Source: an uncultured Cellvibrionales bacterium
GTDB taxonomy: Bacteria; Pseudomonadota; Gammaproteobacteria; Pseudomonadales; Dasaniaceae
Direction: 5' to 3'
Assembly: GCA_913019905.1 (NCBI GenBank)
Contig: CAJVZD010000012.1
Location: 62,001-126,000, forward strand
Length of the DNA stretch: 64,000 nt
Position 1 is the first letter of the stretch; each line of letters starts with the position of its first letter. Shown here piece after piece: positions 28,112 through 37,943 of the stretch. The notes below the pieces were generated by a model. The model was given only the letters and a program-made list of their open reading frames with translations. It ran no database searches and was not told the origin of the DNA. The position numbers and the translations under genes are program-made.

Positions 28112-28297
28112 TTAATATCCACATCATGATGATGGCAACGAAATCGAGCTGACAATCAGAAATCATGGATCTAAGACCCCTGCCTCATCGAGTCCTGATC
28201 TTTCGGTCTCCATAATCATTATAATTCTATAGCTCTATCCATCCCGTTAAGGAATTCGAGCCTGTCATCTATACGGGTTTCCATCCGGGTTTAAGCC

Positions 28298-29110
28298 TTA
28301 GCTTCTATCCATGCCTTTTCGCATGTCACTGATGAGTTGAACTGAATTTTGAATAGTCGACTCTTGATCAGTTTCCTGTGTCAACTCATGGACGCGGCCA
28401 ACAAGAGCACTTCCGACAACGACACCATCAGCTAGCTTGGAAATTGCCGTCGCAGATTCAACGTCCTTAATTCCAAATCCAACGGTCACCGGCAAGTCTG
28501 TTATCTCCCTAATCGAGTTAACTCTTTCACGCACCGCTTCAACATCAAGATTGCCCGCGCCGGTTACCCCTTTTAACGAAACATAATACAAATATCCGGT
28601 CGCCATTTCGGCAATATCCTTAATTCGTTCATGGGTCGTGGTCGGAGCGATCAAGAAAATACTGTCTATAGAAACACTTTTTAACGCCGCATTTAATTCA
28701 CGGGCTTCCTCTGGCGGTAAATCGACCGTTAATAATCCATCAATGCCGACGTCCGCAGCCTTGTCGGCAAACACCTGGTTACCCATATGAGCAACTGGAT
28801 TGGCGTATCCCATTAGCACTATGGGAGTGAGGTCATCAGTTTTCCTAAATTCTCTTACCATTTCCAATACATCTTGCAACCCGATGTTGTGGACTAACGC
28901 TCGCTCATGAGCCAATTGAATGACCGGCCCCTCTGCCATCGGGTCGGAAAATGGAACTCCAATTTCGAGGATATCAGCGCCACTAACGACTAAACGGTGC
29001 AGCATTGGAACGGTAAAATCCGCTGTCGGATCTCCTGCAACAACATAAGGAATCAACGCCTTCCTTCCCTCGTTTTTTAGTTTCTGCATGCGGGTATTAA
29101 TACGACTCAC
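28298..29110 (-). CDS. trpA: Tryptophan synthase alpha chain
   Basis: The 270-residue TIM barrel splits indole-3-glycerol phosphate to indole, passed by tunnel to TrpB. The catalytic Glu is present in LEIGVPFSDP, but the residue aligned with E. coli Asp60 is Glu (PMAEGP, codon gag) instead of the usual Asp. The phosphate-binding GFGIKD and VVGSALVG motifs are present. The start is GTG 29110, with agagga 5 bases upstream, and translation follows trpB after 57 bases. The gene appears intact otherwise. Confidence 0.93.
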   Translation of the reverse strand: MSRINTRMQKLKNEGRKALIPYVVAGDPTADFTVPMLHRLVVSGADILEIGVPFSDPMAEGPVIQLAHERALVHNIGLQDVLEMVREFRKTDDLTPIVLMGYANPVAHMGNQVFADKAADVGIDGLLTVDLPPEEARELNAALKSVSIDSIFLIAPTTTHERIKDIAEMATGYLYYVSLKGVTGAGNLDVEAVRERVNSIREITDLPVTVGFGIKDVESATAISKLADGVVVGSALVGRVHELTQETDQESTIQNSVQLISDMRKGMDRS

Positions 29111-29167
29111 TCTAATTCCTCTTGGCTTAAGTAATTTGTTAGCAAAATTTTCCGAATGGCTGTAGGT

Positions 29168-30388
29168 CTAAATGCTAATTCCATCAATTTCCGCCACGGT
29201 ATGGATATCTTTATCTCCACGCCCCGACAAGTTGACAATGATAATTTGATCGCTATCCATCGTCGGCGCGAGTTTATTTGCATAAGCCAATGCATGACTA
29301 GATTCTAACGCCGGTATAATTCCCTCTATCTGTGTCAGCTGCCTAAAAGCATCTAACGCCTCGGTATCATTTATCGCAACGTACTCAACCCGGTCTATAT
29401 CCTTTAACCAGGAATGCTCGGGACCGACACCCGGGTAGTCCAACCCTGCCGAAACAGAATGGGTCTCTATGACCTGTCCGTTAGCATCTTGCATCAGATA
29501 CGTTTTATTTCCATGTAAAATCCCGGGCTCTCCAACATTTAACGGAGCCGCGTGCTGGCCCGTTTTTATACCGAGTCCGCCTGCTTCGACACCATACATT
29601 TTTACCGTTTCATCGGCTAAAAATGGATGAAATAGGCCAATCGCATTGGAGCCACCGCCGACGCACGCCACCAACGCGTGGGGAAGTTCCCCCGTCATTT
29701 CCAAACATTGGACGCGCGCTTCGCGACCGATAACTGATTGAAAGTCGCGTACTAATAAAGGGTAAGGGTGAGGTCCCGCAACCGTACCGATAATATAATA
29801 CGTGTCGTCAACATTGGTTACCCAATCTCGCATAGCTTCATTCATCGCATCTTTCAAAGTACGAGAACCTGATTTTACGGGAATGACTTCAGCACCCAAA
29901 AGCTTCATCCGATATACATTAAGCGCTTGCCTCTGGATATCTTCCTCTCCCATAAAGACATGACATTCCAACCCCATTCGTGCCGCAATAGTTGCAGTGG
30001 CGACACCATGTTGACCAGCTCCAGTTTCAGCAATGATTCGTTTCTTACCCATAAACTTGGCGAGAAGCGCTTGCCCGATACAATTATTAACTTTATGCGC
30101 GCCCGTATGATTCAGATCCTCGCGCTTTAAGAATATGCGCGCGCCGCCTAATAGCTCCGTCCACCGCTCGGCAAAATATAAGGGAGATGGACGACCAACG
30201 TAATGAGCCAGATCTTTATCAAATTCAGCTTGAAACCCTGGGTCACTAGATAATTTCCCATAAGTCAATTCCAACTCATCAAGAGCATGAATCAAGGTTT
30301 CTGAAACGTACCTGCCACCATAGGGTCCAAAATGTCCGCGATCATCGGGAAAGGCGGAATAGTCAATTGCTTTATCGTTTTTGCTCAC
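29168..30388 (-). CDS. trpB: Tryptophan synthase beta chain
   Basis: The 406-residue PLP enzyme condenses indole with serine to make tryptophan. Features are the N-terminal [12 protein letters not shown], the PLP lysine in [10 protein letters not shown] (near residue 95), the [10 protein letters not shown] catalytic loop near 118, and the phosphate-binding GGGSNA loop near 240. The frame starts with GTG (30388); a weak gagag lies upstream. Length matches the TrpB1 type that works with TrpA. It forms the trpF-trpB-trpA unit with its neighbours. Confidence 0.95.
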   Translation of the reverse strand: MSKNDKAIDYSAFPDDRGHFGPYGGRYVSETLIHALDELELTYGKLSSDPGFQAEFDKDLAHYVGRPSPLYFAERWTELLGGARIFLKREDLNHTGAHKVNNCIGQALLAKFMGKKRIIAETGAGQHGVATATIAARMGLECHVFMGEEDIQRQALNVYRMKLLGAEVIPVKSGSRTLKDAMNEAMRDWVTNVDDTYYIIGTVAGPHPYPLLVRDFQSVIGREARVQCLEMTGELPHALVACVGGGSNAIGLFHPFLADETVKMYGVEAGGLGIKTGQHAAPLNVGEPGILHGNKTYLMQDANGQVIETHSVSAGLDYPGVGPEHSWLKDIDRVEYVAINDTEALDAFRQLTQIEGIIPALESSHALAYANKLAPTMDSDQIIIVNLSGRGDKDIHTVAEIDGISI

Positions 30389-30513
30389 TTAATTTTTCTC
30401 TCTGTACTCGTTATTAAGTTATCGTTTATTCCATACATTGGCTGGATGCCATTAAAGTTGACTGTGCTTGCAATTCGGTATTGCCCTACGTAAATGTGCG
30501 TCGAGCGCTCAGC

Positions 30514-31143
30514 CTAATTTCTATCAGCCGCCGTCACGGCGCTCGTAAATCCTTCTATTTTCCCGGGGCTTTTTACACCCGGTGACAATTCCACTCCTCC
30601 GCTCACATCAACCGCATACGGTCTTACACAATCAATGGCTGCACCAATATTATTCTCCGTTAAGCCACCGGCAAGAATGATGCTATTGCGATAAGCAGGT
30701 GGAATACGTTCCCAGTCAAAAACTTCGCCGGTTCCGCCGGGCACACCTTTGCGATAGGCATCCAGCAAAATCCCATTGGCCTGAGAATAGCGTACAATTT
30801 CTTGCTCAATATCGAGATCAGGACGCATTCGAATTGCCTTCAGAAAAGGTTTTTTAAACTGTTGACATTGCTCCGGTGTTTCATCGCCGTGAAACTGCAG
30901 AAAATCAATTGGGACGGTATCCAGTATTTCTTCGACAAACCGAGTTTCAGCATTCACCGTGAGACCAACAAAACTAACAAAGGGTGGTAAACGCATACAA
31001 ATTTCGTAAGCCTGCTGCAGGCCCACAAAACGTTTACTACCTTCCCAAAACACGAACCCCAGCGCGTCTGCGCCAGCGGAAACTGCTGTTATCGCATCTT
31101 CATAAGAAGTAATACCACATATTTTGATACGGGTGCGGACCAC
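30514..31143 (-). CDS. trpF: Phosphoribosylanthranilate isomerase
   Basis: TrpF performs the Amadori rearrangement in tryptophan synthesis. The protein has RIKICGIT at its N-terminus, with the catalytic Cys, FHGDETPEQC near 90, and GLTENN in the phosphate loop; the catalytic Asp is in ILLDAYRKG near residue 125. The open frame starts with TTG at 31161, but GTG 31143 has ggaa 6 bases upstream and gives an N-terminus of normal length (209 residues), so it is preferred. The next gene upstream, truA, is 640 bases away; many relatives have truA and trpF nearly adjacent. Confidence 0.92.
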   Translation of the reverse strand: MVRTRIKICGITSYEDAITAVSAGADALGFVFWEGSKRFVGLQQAYEICMRLPPFVSFVGLTVNAETRFVEEILDTVPIDFLQFHGDETPEQCQQFKKPFLKAIRMRPDLDIEQEIVRYSQANGILLDAYRKGVPGGTGEVFDWERIPPAYRNSIILAGGLTENNIGAAIDCVRPYAVDVSGGVELSPGVKSPGKIEGFTSAVTAADRN

Positions 31144-31782
31144 GTCAAATTCCAAACTCAATCAGTTTCAGAGACTCCCAAAACCTGTATTCATGTCGCC
31201 AGTTAACACGACTTCAATCGCCAATGCCTATTTTATAGCATTTGACTGTAGATCAACCAGATTAAGGACAAAAAAGATTATTTTACTCGTATTTCGGTAG
31301 ACGAAAACATAATCAGGCTGTAACCCGCACTATTCGGGAGGCATGGGCTTACAGCCAGAGCCGGCATCTTACCAAATGTTATCCTGCCCTGTCTCGCGCA
31401 CAGCGCTAACAAAAACAATATAAATCTCTTGCCGGATTCAACAAAACTAACAACGAAAGTAGAATTGGTGCCTATCAAGGAGAAGAACGACACATTTGGC
31501 TTGCTATCCTCCGCCAAACGAAGAACTAAATCTTTGACCTCAACCTTTGGTCATTCGACTTTGGTTATTCGACTTTGGTTATTCGACTTTGGTTATTCGA
31601 CTTTGGTCATTCGACATTGATCAATAGACAAGTCGACGACGGTGTCAGTACATCGATTCGACAACAAAGCACTGTGGTTGTAGGTCTAAGGTTAAACAGG
31701 CGATATATCGATCATACTAAGAATTTTCCCAAACTTTTCGTTTCCTTACCACAATGGCAACATTGATATTTGTCGATCACCG
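31144..31782. other. Gap between trpF and truA with a 14-bp tandem repeat
   Basis: No supported gene is present in about 640 bases, although short frames run through on both strands. The gap contains the 14-bp repeat at 31551-31620 and must hold the trpF promoter. I see no trp leader peptide with clustered Trp codons close to trpF. The gap is unusually large for the truA-trpF pair. Confidence 0.45.
31551..31620 (+). repeat. 14-bp tandem repeat, five units
   Basis: Five consecutive 14-bp units: tcattcgactttgg, three exact copies of ttattcgactttgg, and a diverged tcattcgacattga. The three identical central copies suggest recent expansion. The array lies in non-coding DNA between trpF and truA, roughly 400 bases upstream of the trpF start. 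Confidence 0.95.
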
Positions 31783-32613
31783 TTACTCAGCTAAGAAAAA
31801 TGGTCCGGGGGTATTATGGGGTAGTCCGAAATGTTCAGGATAATTTACGCCAACCAAATATAAGCCGTCAGGGGGCGCTGTGGCAGCGGCGACAGTTCGG
31901 TCTCGAGCTGTTAAGACTTCACCCGCCCACGATGTTGCCCTTTTCCCTTTTCCAATTTCGAGTAAAACTCCGGCAATATTCCTCACCATGTGATGCAAAA
32001 AAGCATTGGCCTGAACGTCAATGATGACCATATCGCCACGTCGGCTGACGTTGATAAATTGAACGTTTCGCATTGGAGACTTCGACTGGCACGACGAGGC
32101 ACGATATGACGTAAAGTCCAATTCGCCGATAAGAGATTGCGCTGCGATATGCATCTTAGTTTCGTCTATCTCTTGACTTAGTCTCGTAACGCCTCCCGAC
32201 ATTATCGAAGGTCGCGCTGGCGTGTTTAAGATGACATATCGATAACGGCGTGAAATAGCTGAAAAACGTGCGTGAAACTCTCCGCTTACTGGTTGTGCCC
32301 ACTGAACGGCTATGCTGCTCGGTAGCTTCGTATTTGAACCCATCACCCAAGCTCTCTCTGGTCGGTCGGCCGGGCTGTCGAAATGAACAATTTGATGGCT
32401 CGCGTGAACGCCTGAATCAGTCCGTCCTGCACACTGCACGACAATTCGTGCATTCGCTATTTGACTTAATATCTCTTCCAGCGTTTCTTGAACGGTCGGT
32501 ACCTGAACTTTTCTTTGGCTTTGCCAACCATGATAAGAACTTCCGTCGTAACTAACTGCCATTGCAACTCGATCGCCTACTTGAGTGAGTGTAGAAAAAT
32601 TATGCTTCTGCAT
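31783..32613 (-). CDS. truA: tRNA pseudouridine(38-40) synthase
   Basis: TruA converts uridines 38-40 of the tRNA anticodon stem to pseudouridine. The 276-residue protein has the family motif CAGRTDSGVHA near residue 62, with the catalytic Asp, the YDGSSYHGWQSQ strand near the N-terminus, and FLHHMVRNIAGVL near residue 208. ATG 32613 is used; no strong ribosome site is visible, and a later ATG (MAVSYDG) would remove the first 17 residues. It lies downstream of fimV on the same strand, beyond a likely terminator. Confidence 0.94.
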   Translation of the reverse strand: MQKHNFSTLTQVGDRVAMAVSYDGSSYHGWQSQRKVQVPTVQETLEEILSQIANARIVVQCAGRTDSGVHASHQIVHFDSPADRPERAWVMGSNTKLPSSIAVQWAQPVSGEFHARFSAISRRYRYVILNTPARPSIMSGGVTRLSQEIDETKMHIAAQSLIGELDFTSYRASSCQSKSPMRNVQFINVSRRGDMVIIDVQANAFLHHMVRNIAGVLLEIGKGKRATSWAGEVLTARDRTVAAATAPPDGLYLVGVNYPEHFGLPHNTPGPFFLAE

Positions 32614-32740
32614 TGATGGCCATCTGTTAGTTAAAGGAGAAGAAAATTGATTGCTGGAATAGAGGGACGATTGGAGAGATTATTTACAGTTTATGGCAAA
32701 AACTGAAGACAATTTGATATCAGCAAAGATAAATCACCAC

Positions 32741-32768
32741 AAGCAGAAAAGCCACCATTAGGCGACTT
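32741..32768 (-). terminator. Probable Rho-independent terminator of fimV
   Basis: On the minus strand, about 70 bases after the fimV stop codon, agtcgcc-taat-ggtggct forms a 7-pair stem (two G-U pairs) with a 4-base loop, followed by tttctgctt. The U-run is imperfect. Its place between fimV and truA suggests that fimV is transcribed separately from truA. Confidence 0.6.
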
Positions 32769-32834
32769 ATCTGTACGAGCTTTACGGAGTTAGGTACCTT
32801 TCAATAAAACGGTCGTATTATTCGATTCTTTTGA

Positions 32835-35800
32835 TTAATCGATTCGTTCGATCAAACTATCGGCTTCCATTTTTTGTTCGGCATTTCCTTCCTGAACCAC
32901 TTCATCGAGGATATCCCTGGCTCCTTCAGTATCGCCCATATCTATATATGCACGAGCCAAGTCCAATTTTGTCGCGACTTCGTCGGCCTCGGAAAGAAAG
33001 TCAAAATCATCCTCATCATCTAGATCACCTTCCGGCGTATCAAAGCTTTCATCCCCAGCCATTTCGCCTAACGCAACATCCTCTTTCGAGTCGTCCACAT
33101 TACTAGGTTTTTGCTCGTCAACTAAACCCTGATCTTCGTCTATTCCCGCGGTAAGATTCTCGCTATCTGCTACAGCGGAAGATAATGCGGGCTCGAAATG
33201 AAGGTCTTCGATTTCCAATCCTTCCTTTAAGGATTCACTAACATCACTTTCGCCGCCCAAATCTTGATCTACTGACTCTAGACTTTCGAAATTAAAATCT
33301 TCTTCCAATTCCCGGTCAGCGTCAGTCTGTTCACTCACAGATTTCGGGGCACTGTCAACATCGTCAAATTCGGCAGCAAGGTCACCGAGATCACCCTCAC
33401 CTAATTCACCAAGATCCATGTCTAGATCATTATCGGACTCAAGATCCAGGTCAAATCCGTCGTCCACTGTCGATGTTTTATCTGACAGTTCGTCAGCGCC
33501 CGAAGGACTATCTAAGTCAAGATCATCTAAATCAAGCCCATCCGACTCCTTATTTTCGGCAAATTCAGTTTCGCCCAGCCCACCAAGGTCGAGATCACCA
33601 AGATCGGAATCAGCAGCGGCGTCAAGGTCGCCCAGATCCAGATCATCGAGATCAGAATCAGCAGCGGCGTCAAGGTCGCCCAGATCCAGATCATCGAGAT
33701 CAGAATCAGCAGCGGCGTCAAGGTCGCCCAAGTCGAGATCACCAAGGTCAGAATCAGCAGCGGCGTCAAGGTCGCCCAGATCCAGATCATCAAGATCGGA
33801 CTCAGCAGCTCCTTCAAGGTCACCCAAATCGAGATCATCAAGGTCAGAATCAGCAGCGGTGTCGAGATCGCCCAGATCGAGATCATCAAGGTCAGAATCA
33901 GCAGCGGTGTCGAGATCGCCCAGATCGAGATCATCAAGGTCCGAAGTGGCCGCCGAATCAAGATTTAAATCAAGGGCTTCGGAATCTTCTTGATCATCTA
34001 AATCCAGATCACCTAAATCGTCACCACCCAGGATCGAATCGAAATCAAGATCGTCCGAGCTATCATCATCACTCGAGTCGATATCAAGACTTAAATCATC
34101 TAAATCACTGTCCGACTCGACCTCTAAGTCGATATCTAGACCTTCATCGACAAGAGACGCTTCCATGGCTAAATCGCCAAAACCGTCGTCACTTTGCTCA
34201 TCTAACTTAACCGCATTTAAAAGCACCGTATCATTACTAGATAAGCTTTCGTCCAGATCAAGTTCAAGATCAAATTCATCTGCATCTGAAGACTCAGTAT
34301 CGCCACCCGCATTATTTGAGTTCATAAGGACCGTAGAGTCCAAGTCTTCGTCTAGTTCCAGATCAATTTCCAGCTCTTCATCTAAGTCCAAATCCGCGTC
34401 TGCAAGATCTGACTCAGGACTTAGGTCGTCCTGACTTAAGCTAACACTTTCACCTGGAAGATCATCAAGCCAGTCTGAGGCCCCGTCAACTGTAGACAAC
34501 ATTTCCTTCACTTCAACAACGGCGTTTTCTTCACCCAATGCATATAGGGACAAATACTGCCTCTGGAACGCAGGCTTATCACGGGTTTCCAGATATACCT
34601 GCAATAGTTTTACCTGCAAATCACTGCGACCGGGTTCTTGCGAAATCGCTGTAGTCAGAAGTTCGGCTGCTTGCTGAAAACGGCCATAGGCAATATATAT
34701 GTCTACTTCAGCAATAACGTCTCCTATTTCCGACTGAACACCAGCTGATTCTGAAGCGGGCTCTAGTCCCTTAGCAGCGATTTCCTCAGCACTTTCTGCA
34801 GCAATTGATTCTTCTAGCTCGGCGACTAACTGATCGGTAATATCTTCTTCAGGCTCTGCCACCACTTCATTTTCAGGTACAGCTATATCTTCAGGGGACG
34901 ATTCCGGATCAAGAGACAAATCGGCAAGTGTGTTTTCATCCTCTTCTTCATCGTACTCTTCCACTGGAACGAGTATTTCTTCGTCATCATTCTTGCGGCG
35001 ACGAATGATAACTAACGCCGCAATGATCAAAACAAGCAGTGCAGCACCCCCGCTATATAATGGATTGCCAATATACTTTTCGAAAAAACTCGGTTCCGGT
35101 TTTTTCATGATTGTCTTCGGAATAGCCTTCACTTCCGGTTTTGTTTCTGGCTTCACTTCTGGCACTGCTACGGGAGGTGTCTCAGAGCCAGGATCGAGCT
35201 GGGGCTCGCTATCTTCTCCCCTTGCAGTAACTGATTCTCCTTCGATGTCATCATCCGAAAGTTCGCTTTGCATTGCCGTTAGCTGGTCATCCTTCAGCTC
35301 CAAAAGACGCTGCAGAGTGACTATTTTATCTTCCATACCGTCGAGCCGCGACTTCAGCTCTCCATTTTCTCGTTCTACTTTAGATAAAGTTTCTTCACTG
35401 ATATTGAGTTCGTTGCGAAGCGCTACACTACCCTTCTCGCCACCATCTCCCTCAACGCCGCCATCATCATCGGCATCACCACGGGTAGCAATACTTAGCC
35501 GGCCCTGGTCCTCATATGCCGCTTCCGAATATTCTTCTTGGTCAGTTGCATCCAACTGAACATCATCCATGGACTCAGAATCCTCACCGGCCCTCCATGC
35601 TCGGTTTTGATTGGCAACTTCTCTAACGGCGCTCTTCCCAGAAATGACATCGATTTCATCTTCGACCGGTAGACGTAGAACAGAGCCTGCTTTCAGACGA
35701 TTTATGTTCCCACCCATAAACGCACCTGGGTTTAACCTCTGAATGCTTACTATCGCCTGCTGTATAGAAACGTTTTTGGAAGGACGGCTTTTTGCGGCAA

Positions 35801-36389
35801 TCTTCCATAATGTATCATCACTTTGTACTCGATAGGATTCACCGGGGCGCAATTCATTGTCCGTTGAAGCCTGGTAGGCAGAAGACATTGTTGACACGGA
35901 TGCTGATGTTTCTACCGGAGCCGGTGCCCCACTATCACGCTGTCCTTGTCTAGCAACGGCACCATCGATACCTTCAGACGCACTCTGACTAAAAACAGGC
36001 AGATCGAGCAGAACAGTGTATTCGCGCAAAAGTCGACCCGTTGGCCAGCGAGTTTCTAGTAGAAAATTGAGAAATGGCTCAACCACAGGCTCTCGTGTCG
36101 TTAGTTTTACGACTCCATTACCCTCACCGTCAAGCTCGACGACAAATTCTATATTGGTAAGGAAAAAATCTCTGTCGATGCCCGACAGATTGAAATCTGA
36201 AGGTTTAGCGAGAGAAATACGTACCTGTTCAGTATCTAGGTCACGAGTATTGAGAAGTTTAATTTCTGCGTCTAAAGGCTGATTAAGGGCAGAATTGAGA
36301 GAAAAATCTCCCATACCTAACGCACTTACCATTCCTGTTTGAAAAGCACCTAAAGCTGCTATCACCACTGCAAGCTTTTTACGTACCAT
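32835..36389 (-). CDS. fimV: FimV/HubP family polar landmark protein
   Basis: The 1184-residue acidic protein has a signal peptide (about 1-23), an N-terminal FimV domain, a periplasmic LysM module (about 185-240, with SYRVQSDDTLWKIA) and a coiled-coil stretch. One membrane span follows (about 445-465, before IIRRRK), then a very acidic cytoplasmic region with TPR-like parts and 16-residue Asp/Leu repeats. It ends in the conserved FimV C-terminal motif (LDLARAYIDMGD). FimV/HubP organises the cell pole, type IV pili, chemotaxis or chromosome-origin anchoring. ATG 36389 with aggggag upstream is chosen over an ATG 7 codons earlier. Position before truA is conserved in pseudomonads and relatives. 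Confidence 0.93.
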   Translation of the reverse strand: MVRKKLAVVIAALGAFQTGMVSALGMGDFSLNSALNQPLDAEIKLLNTRDLDTEQVRISLAKPSDFNLSGIDRDFFLTNIEFVVELDGEGNGVVKLTTREPVVEPFLNFLLETRWPTGRLLREYTVLLDLPVFSQSASEGIDGAVARQGQRDSGAPAPVETSASVSTMSSAYQASTDNELRPGESYRVQSDDTLWKIAAKSRPSKNVSIQQAIVSIQRLNPGAFMGGNINRLKAGSVLRLPVEDEIDVISGKSAVREVANQNRAWRAGEDSESMDDVQLDATDQEEYSEAAYEDQGRLSIATRGDADDDGGVEGDGGEKGSVALRNELNISEETLSKVERENGELKSRLDGMEDKIVTLQRLLELKDDQLTAMQSELSDDDIEGESVTARGEDSEPQLDPGSETPPVAVPEVKPETKPEVKAIPKTIMKKPEPSFFEKYIGNPLYSGGAALLVLIIAALVIIRRRKNDDEEILVPVEEYDEEEDENTLADLSLDPESSPEDIAVPENEVVAEPEEDITDQLVAELEESIAAESAEEIAAKGLEPASESAGVQSEIGDVIAEVDIYIAYGRFQQAAELLTTAISQEPGRSDLQVKLLQVYLETRDKPAFQRQYLSLYALGEENAVVEVKEMLSTVDGASDWLDDLPGESVSLSQDDLSPESDLADADLDLDEELEIDLELDEDLDSTVLMNSNNAGGDTESSDADEFDLELDLDESLSSNDTVLLNAVKLDEQSDDGFGDLAMEASLVDEGLDIDLEVESDSDLDDLSLDIDSSDDDSSDDLDFDSILGGDDLGDLDLDDQEDSEALDLNLDSAATSDLDDLDLGDLDTAADSDLDDLDLGDLDTAADSDLDDLDLGDLEGAAESDLDDLDLGDLDAAADSDLGDLDLGDLDAAADSDLDDLDLGDLDAAADSDLDDLDLGDLDAAADSDLGDLDLGGLGETEFAENKESDGLDLDDLDLDSPSGADELSDKTSTVDDGFDLDLESDNDLDMDLGELGEGDLGDLAAEFDDVDSAPKSVSEQTDADRELEEDFNFESLESVDQDLGGESDVSESLKEGLEIEDLHFEPALSSAVADSENLTAGIDEDQGLVDEQKPSNVDDSKEDVALGEMAGDESFDTPEGDLDDEDDFDFLSEADEVATKLDLARAYIDMGDTEGARDILDEVVQEGNAEQKMEADSLIERID
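33567..33950 (-). repeat. 48-bp in-frame tandem repeat inside fimV, about eight units
   Basis: About eight 48-bp units encode a 16-residue repeat of the form SDLDDLDLGDLDAAAD, with small changes (TAAD, EGAAE, GDLDL). Some neighbouring units are nearly identical at DNA level, e.g. those around 33611-33706, which points to recent duplication. Limits are approximate. The repeats lengthen the acidic cytoplasmic linker and make copy-number change between strains likely. Confidence 0.9.
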
Positions 36390-36739
36390 AATAACTCCCC
36401 TTGCCTTCATAACGATTTTTTATAATAAGCTTAATTTGAACGTCAGTATCTTTGAATAGAAATTCCGAAGTAGAATTCCATCTTTACAACAAGACGCGCA
36501 ACGCCACGCCGGTTGTTTTTTAGCCAACCAGAAAAAAGCTAGAATACATATTTACTTATTGACGTAAGTATTAGTTTAGAAATAGCTTTTTGGCAAGAGT
36601 ATCTAACGATGTGGGGGTATTTTACCAGCCAAAATCCGTTTTTTTTTGACTTAGTGCACAAATCGAGCTACCGATGCGATAGCCCACCCATTTAGTTACA
36701 ATTTCAGACAATCCTTCCCCGTTATCGCTTAAGCGAAAG
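36390..36739. other. Gap between asd and fimV
   Basis: About 350 bases with no supported gene. It should contain the fimV promoter and the end of the asd transcript. A small hairpin with a T-rich loop (ggttg...caacc near 36509-36526) is present but does not look like a terminator. Confidence 0.4.
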
Positions 36740-37852
36740 TCAGTCTTCGATCAACAATCGCAGCATTCGGCGCAGTGGCTCCGCGGCGCCCCATAACAAT
36801 TGATCACCGACCGTAAAAGCCGACAAATACTCGGGCCCCATATTCATCTTTCGCAGACGACCAACGGGGACGGATAGAGATCCGGTTACAGCAGCGGGAG
36901 TTAGATCACGTAAGCTTTGTTCACGCCTATTAGGCACAACACTTACCCAATCGTTGCCCTGCGCCAACATGTCTTCAATCTCTGCCATCGGTACATCGCT
37001 ATTTAATTTAAGCGTCAAGGCTTGACTGTGGCATCTCATCGCGCCAATTCGAACACATAATCCGTCTATCGGTATAATTTTTGTACTGCCTAGCAATTTG
37101 TTGGTTTCAGCCTGCCCTTTCCATTCTTCACGGCTTTGTCCATTTTCAACTTCCGAATCGATCCAGGGGAGTAAGCTACCCGCCAATGCCGCCTGGAAGT
37201 GAGCAGTCGGAAACTCGTCACTGCGAATAGCACCCGCTACTTTTTTATCAATCGACAAAATGGCACTGGCGGGATCCCTCAGCTCATCAGCGACGCAGTG
37301 GTTGATAAATCCCATTTGCTCAATCAATTCGCGCATATTTTTAGCGCCGGCCCCACTGGCAGCCTGATAAGTCATTACTGATGCCCAATCGACTAAACCT
37401 TCTCGAAATAATCCACCCATTGCCATCAACATCAAACTCACTGTGCAATTGCCACCAATAAAGTTTTTGATACCTTTTGTCAGACCTTCCTGTATACCAT
37501 AAAGATTAACCGGATCGAGAATTATCAGTGCGTCGTCAGCCATCCTCAGGCTCGAAGCAGCGTCTATCCAATAGCCATTCCAGCCTGATGATCTTAAATC
37601 CGAAAAGACAGCTTTGGTATAATCTCCACCCTGGCAGGAAATAATTGCATCCATCTCTTTTAGCTGGTCGATATCCATGGCGTTCTTAAGCGCTGGAATT
37701 TCAAGGCCAATATCGGGGCCCCTACCACCGACATTCGACGTCGTAAAGAACACAGGCTCTTCAATATCGGCAAAGTCACCTTCTGCCAACATACGCTCCA
37801 TCAAAACAGATCCCACCATGCCGCGCCAACCAACGAACCCAACCTTTTTCAT
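36740..37852 (-). CDS. asd: Aspartate-semialdehyde dehydrogenase
   Basis: Asd reduces aspartyl phosphate to the semialdehyde, the branch point to lysine, methionine, threonine and diaminopimelate. The protein has the NADP-binding [10 protein letters not shown] near residue 8, the catalytic Cys in GGNCTVS near residue 134, and the [10 protein letters not shown] motif with the active His near 270. Starting at ATG 37852 (MKKVGFVGW) gives 370 residues, the P. aeruginosa length; an ATG three codons earlier (37861) is also possible. It lies between leuB and fimV, as in pseudomonads. Confidence 0.95.
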   Translation of the reverse strand: MKKVGFVGWRGMVGSVLMERMLAEGDFADIEEPVFFTTSNVGGRGPDIGLEIPALKNAMDIDQLKEMDAIISCQGGDYTKAVFSDLRSSGWNGYWIDAASSLRMADDALIILDPVNLYGIQEGLTKGIKNFIGGNCTVSLMLMAMGGLFREGLVDWASVMTYQAASGAGAKNMRELIEQMGFINHCVADELRDPASAILSIDKKVAGAIRSDEFPTAHFQAALAGSLLPWIDSEVENGQSREEWKGQAETNKLLGSTKIIPIDGLCVRIGAMRCHSQALTLKLNSDVPMAEIEDMLAQGNDWVSVVPNRREQSLRDLTPAAVTGSLSVPVGRLRKMNMGPEYLSAFTVGDQLLWGAAEPLRRMLRLLIED

Positions 37853-37943
37853 TTTATTCATCCTACCTTTATCATCACTATCTTGATCGATTTACCTGAA
37901 GAAAAAATCATTAGCTCTTGCCAACGAACTTACCGCCTGGCTA

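Noticed and set aside
33418..34210. Long plus-strand open frames opposite fimV, rich in Ser/Arg or in Gln/Arg/His
   Set aside because: They are antisense shadows of the Asp/Leu-rich repeat; their low-complexity translations follow from the repeat, and fimV is well supported.
34930..35559. 209-codon serine-rich plus-strand frame
   Set aside because: It is an antisense shadow of the acidic part of fimV.
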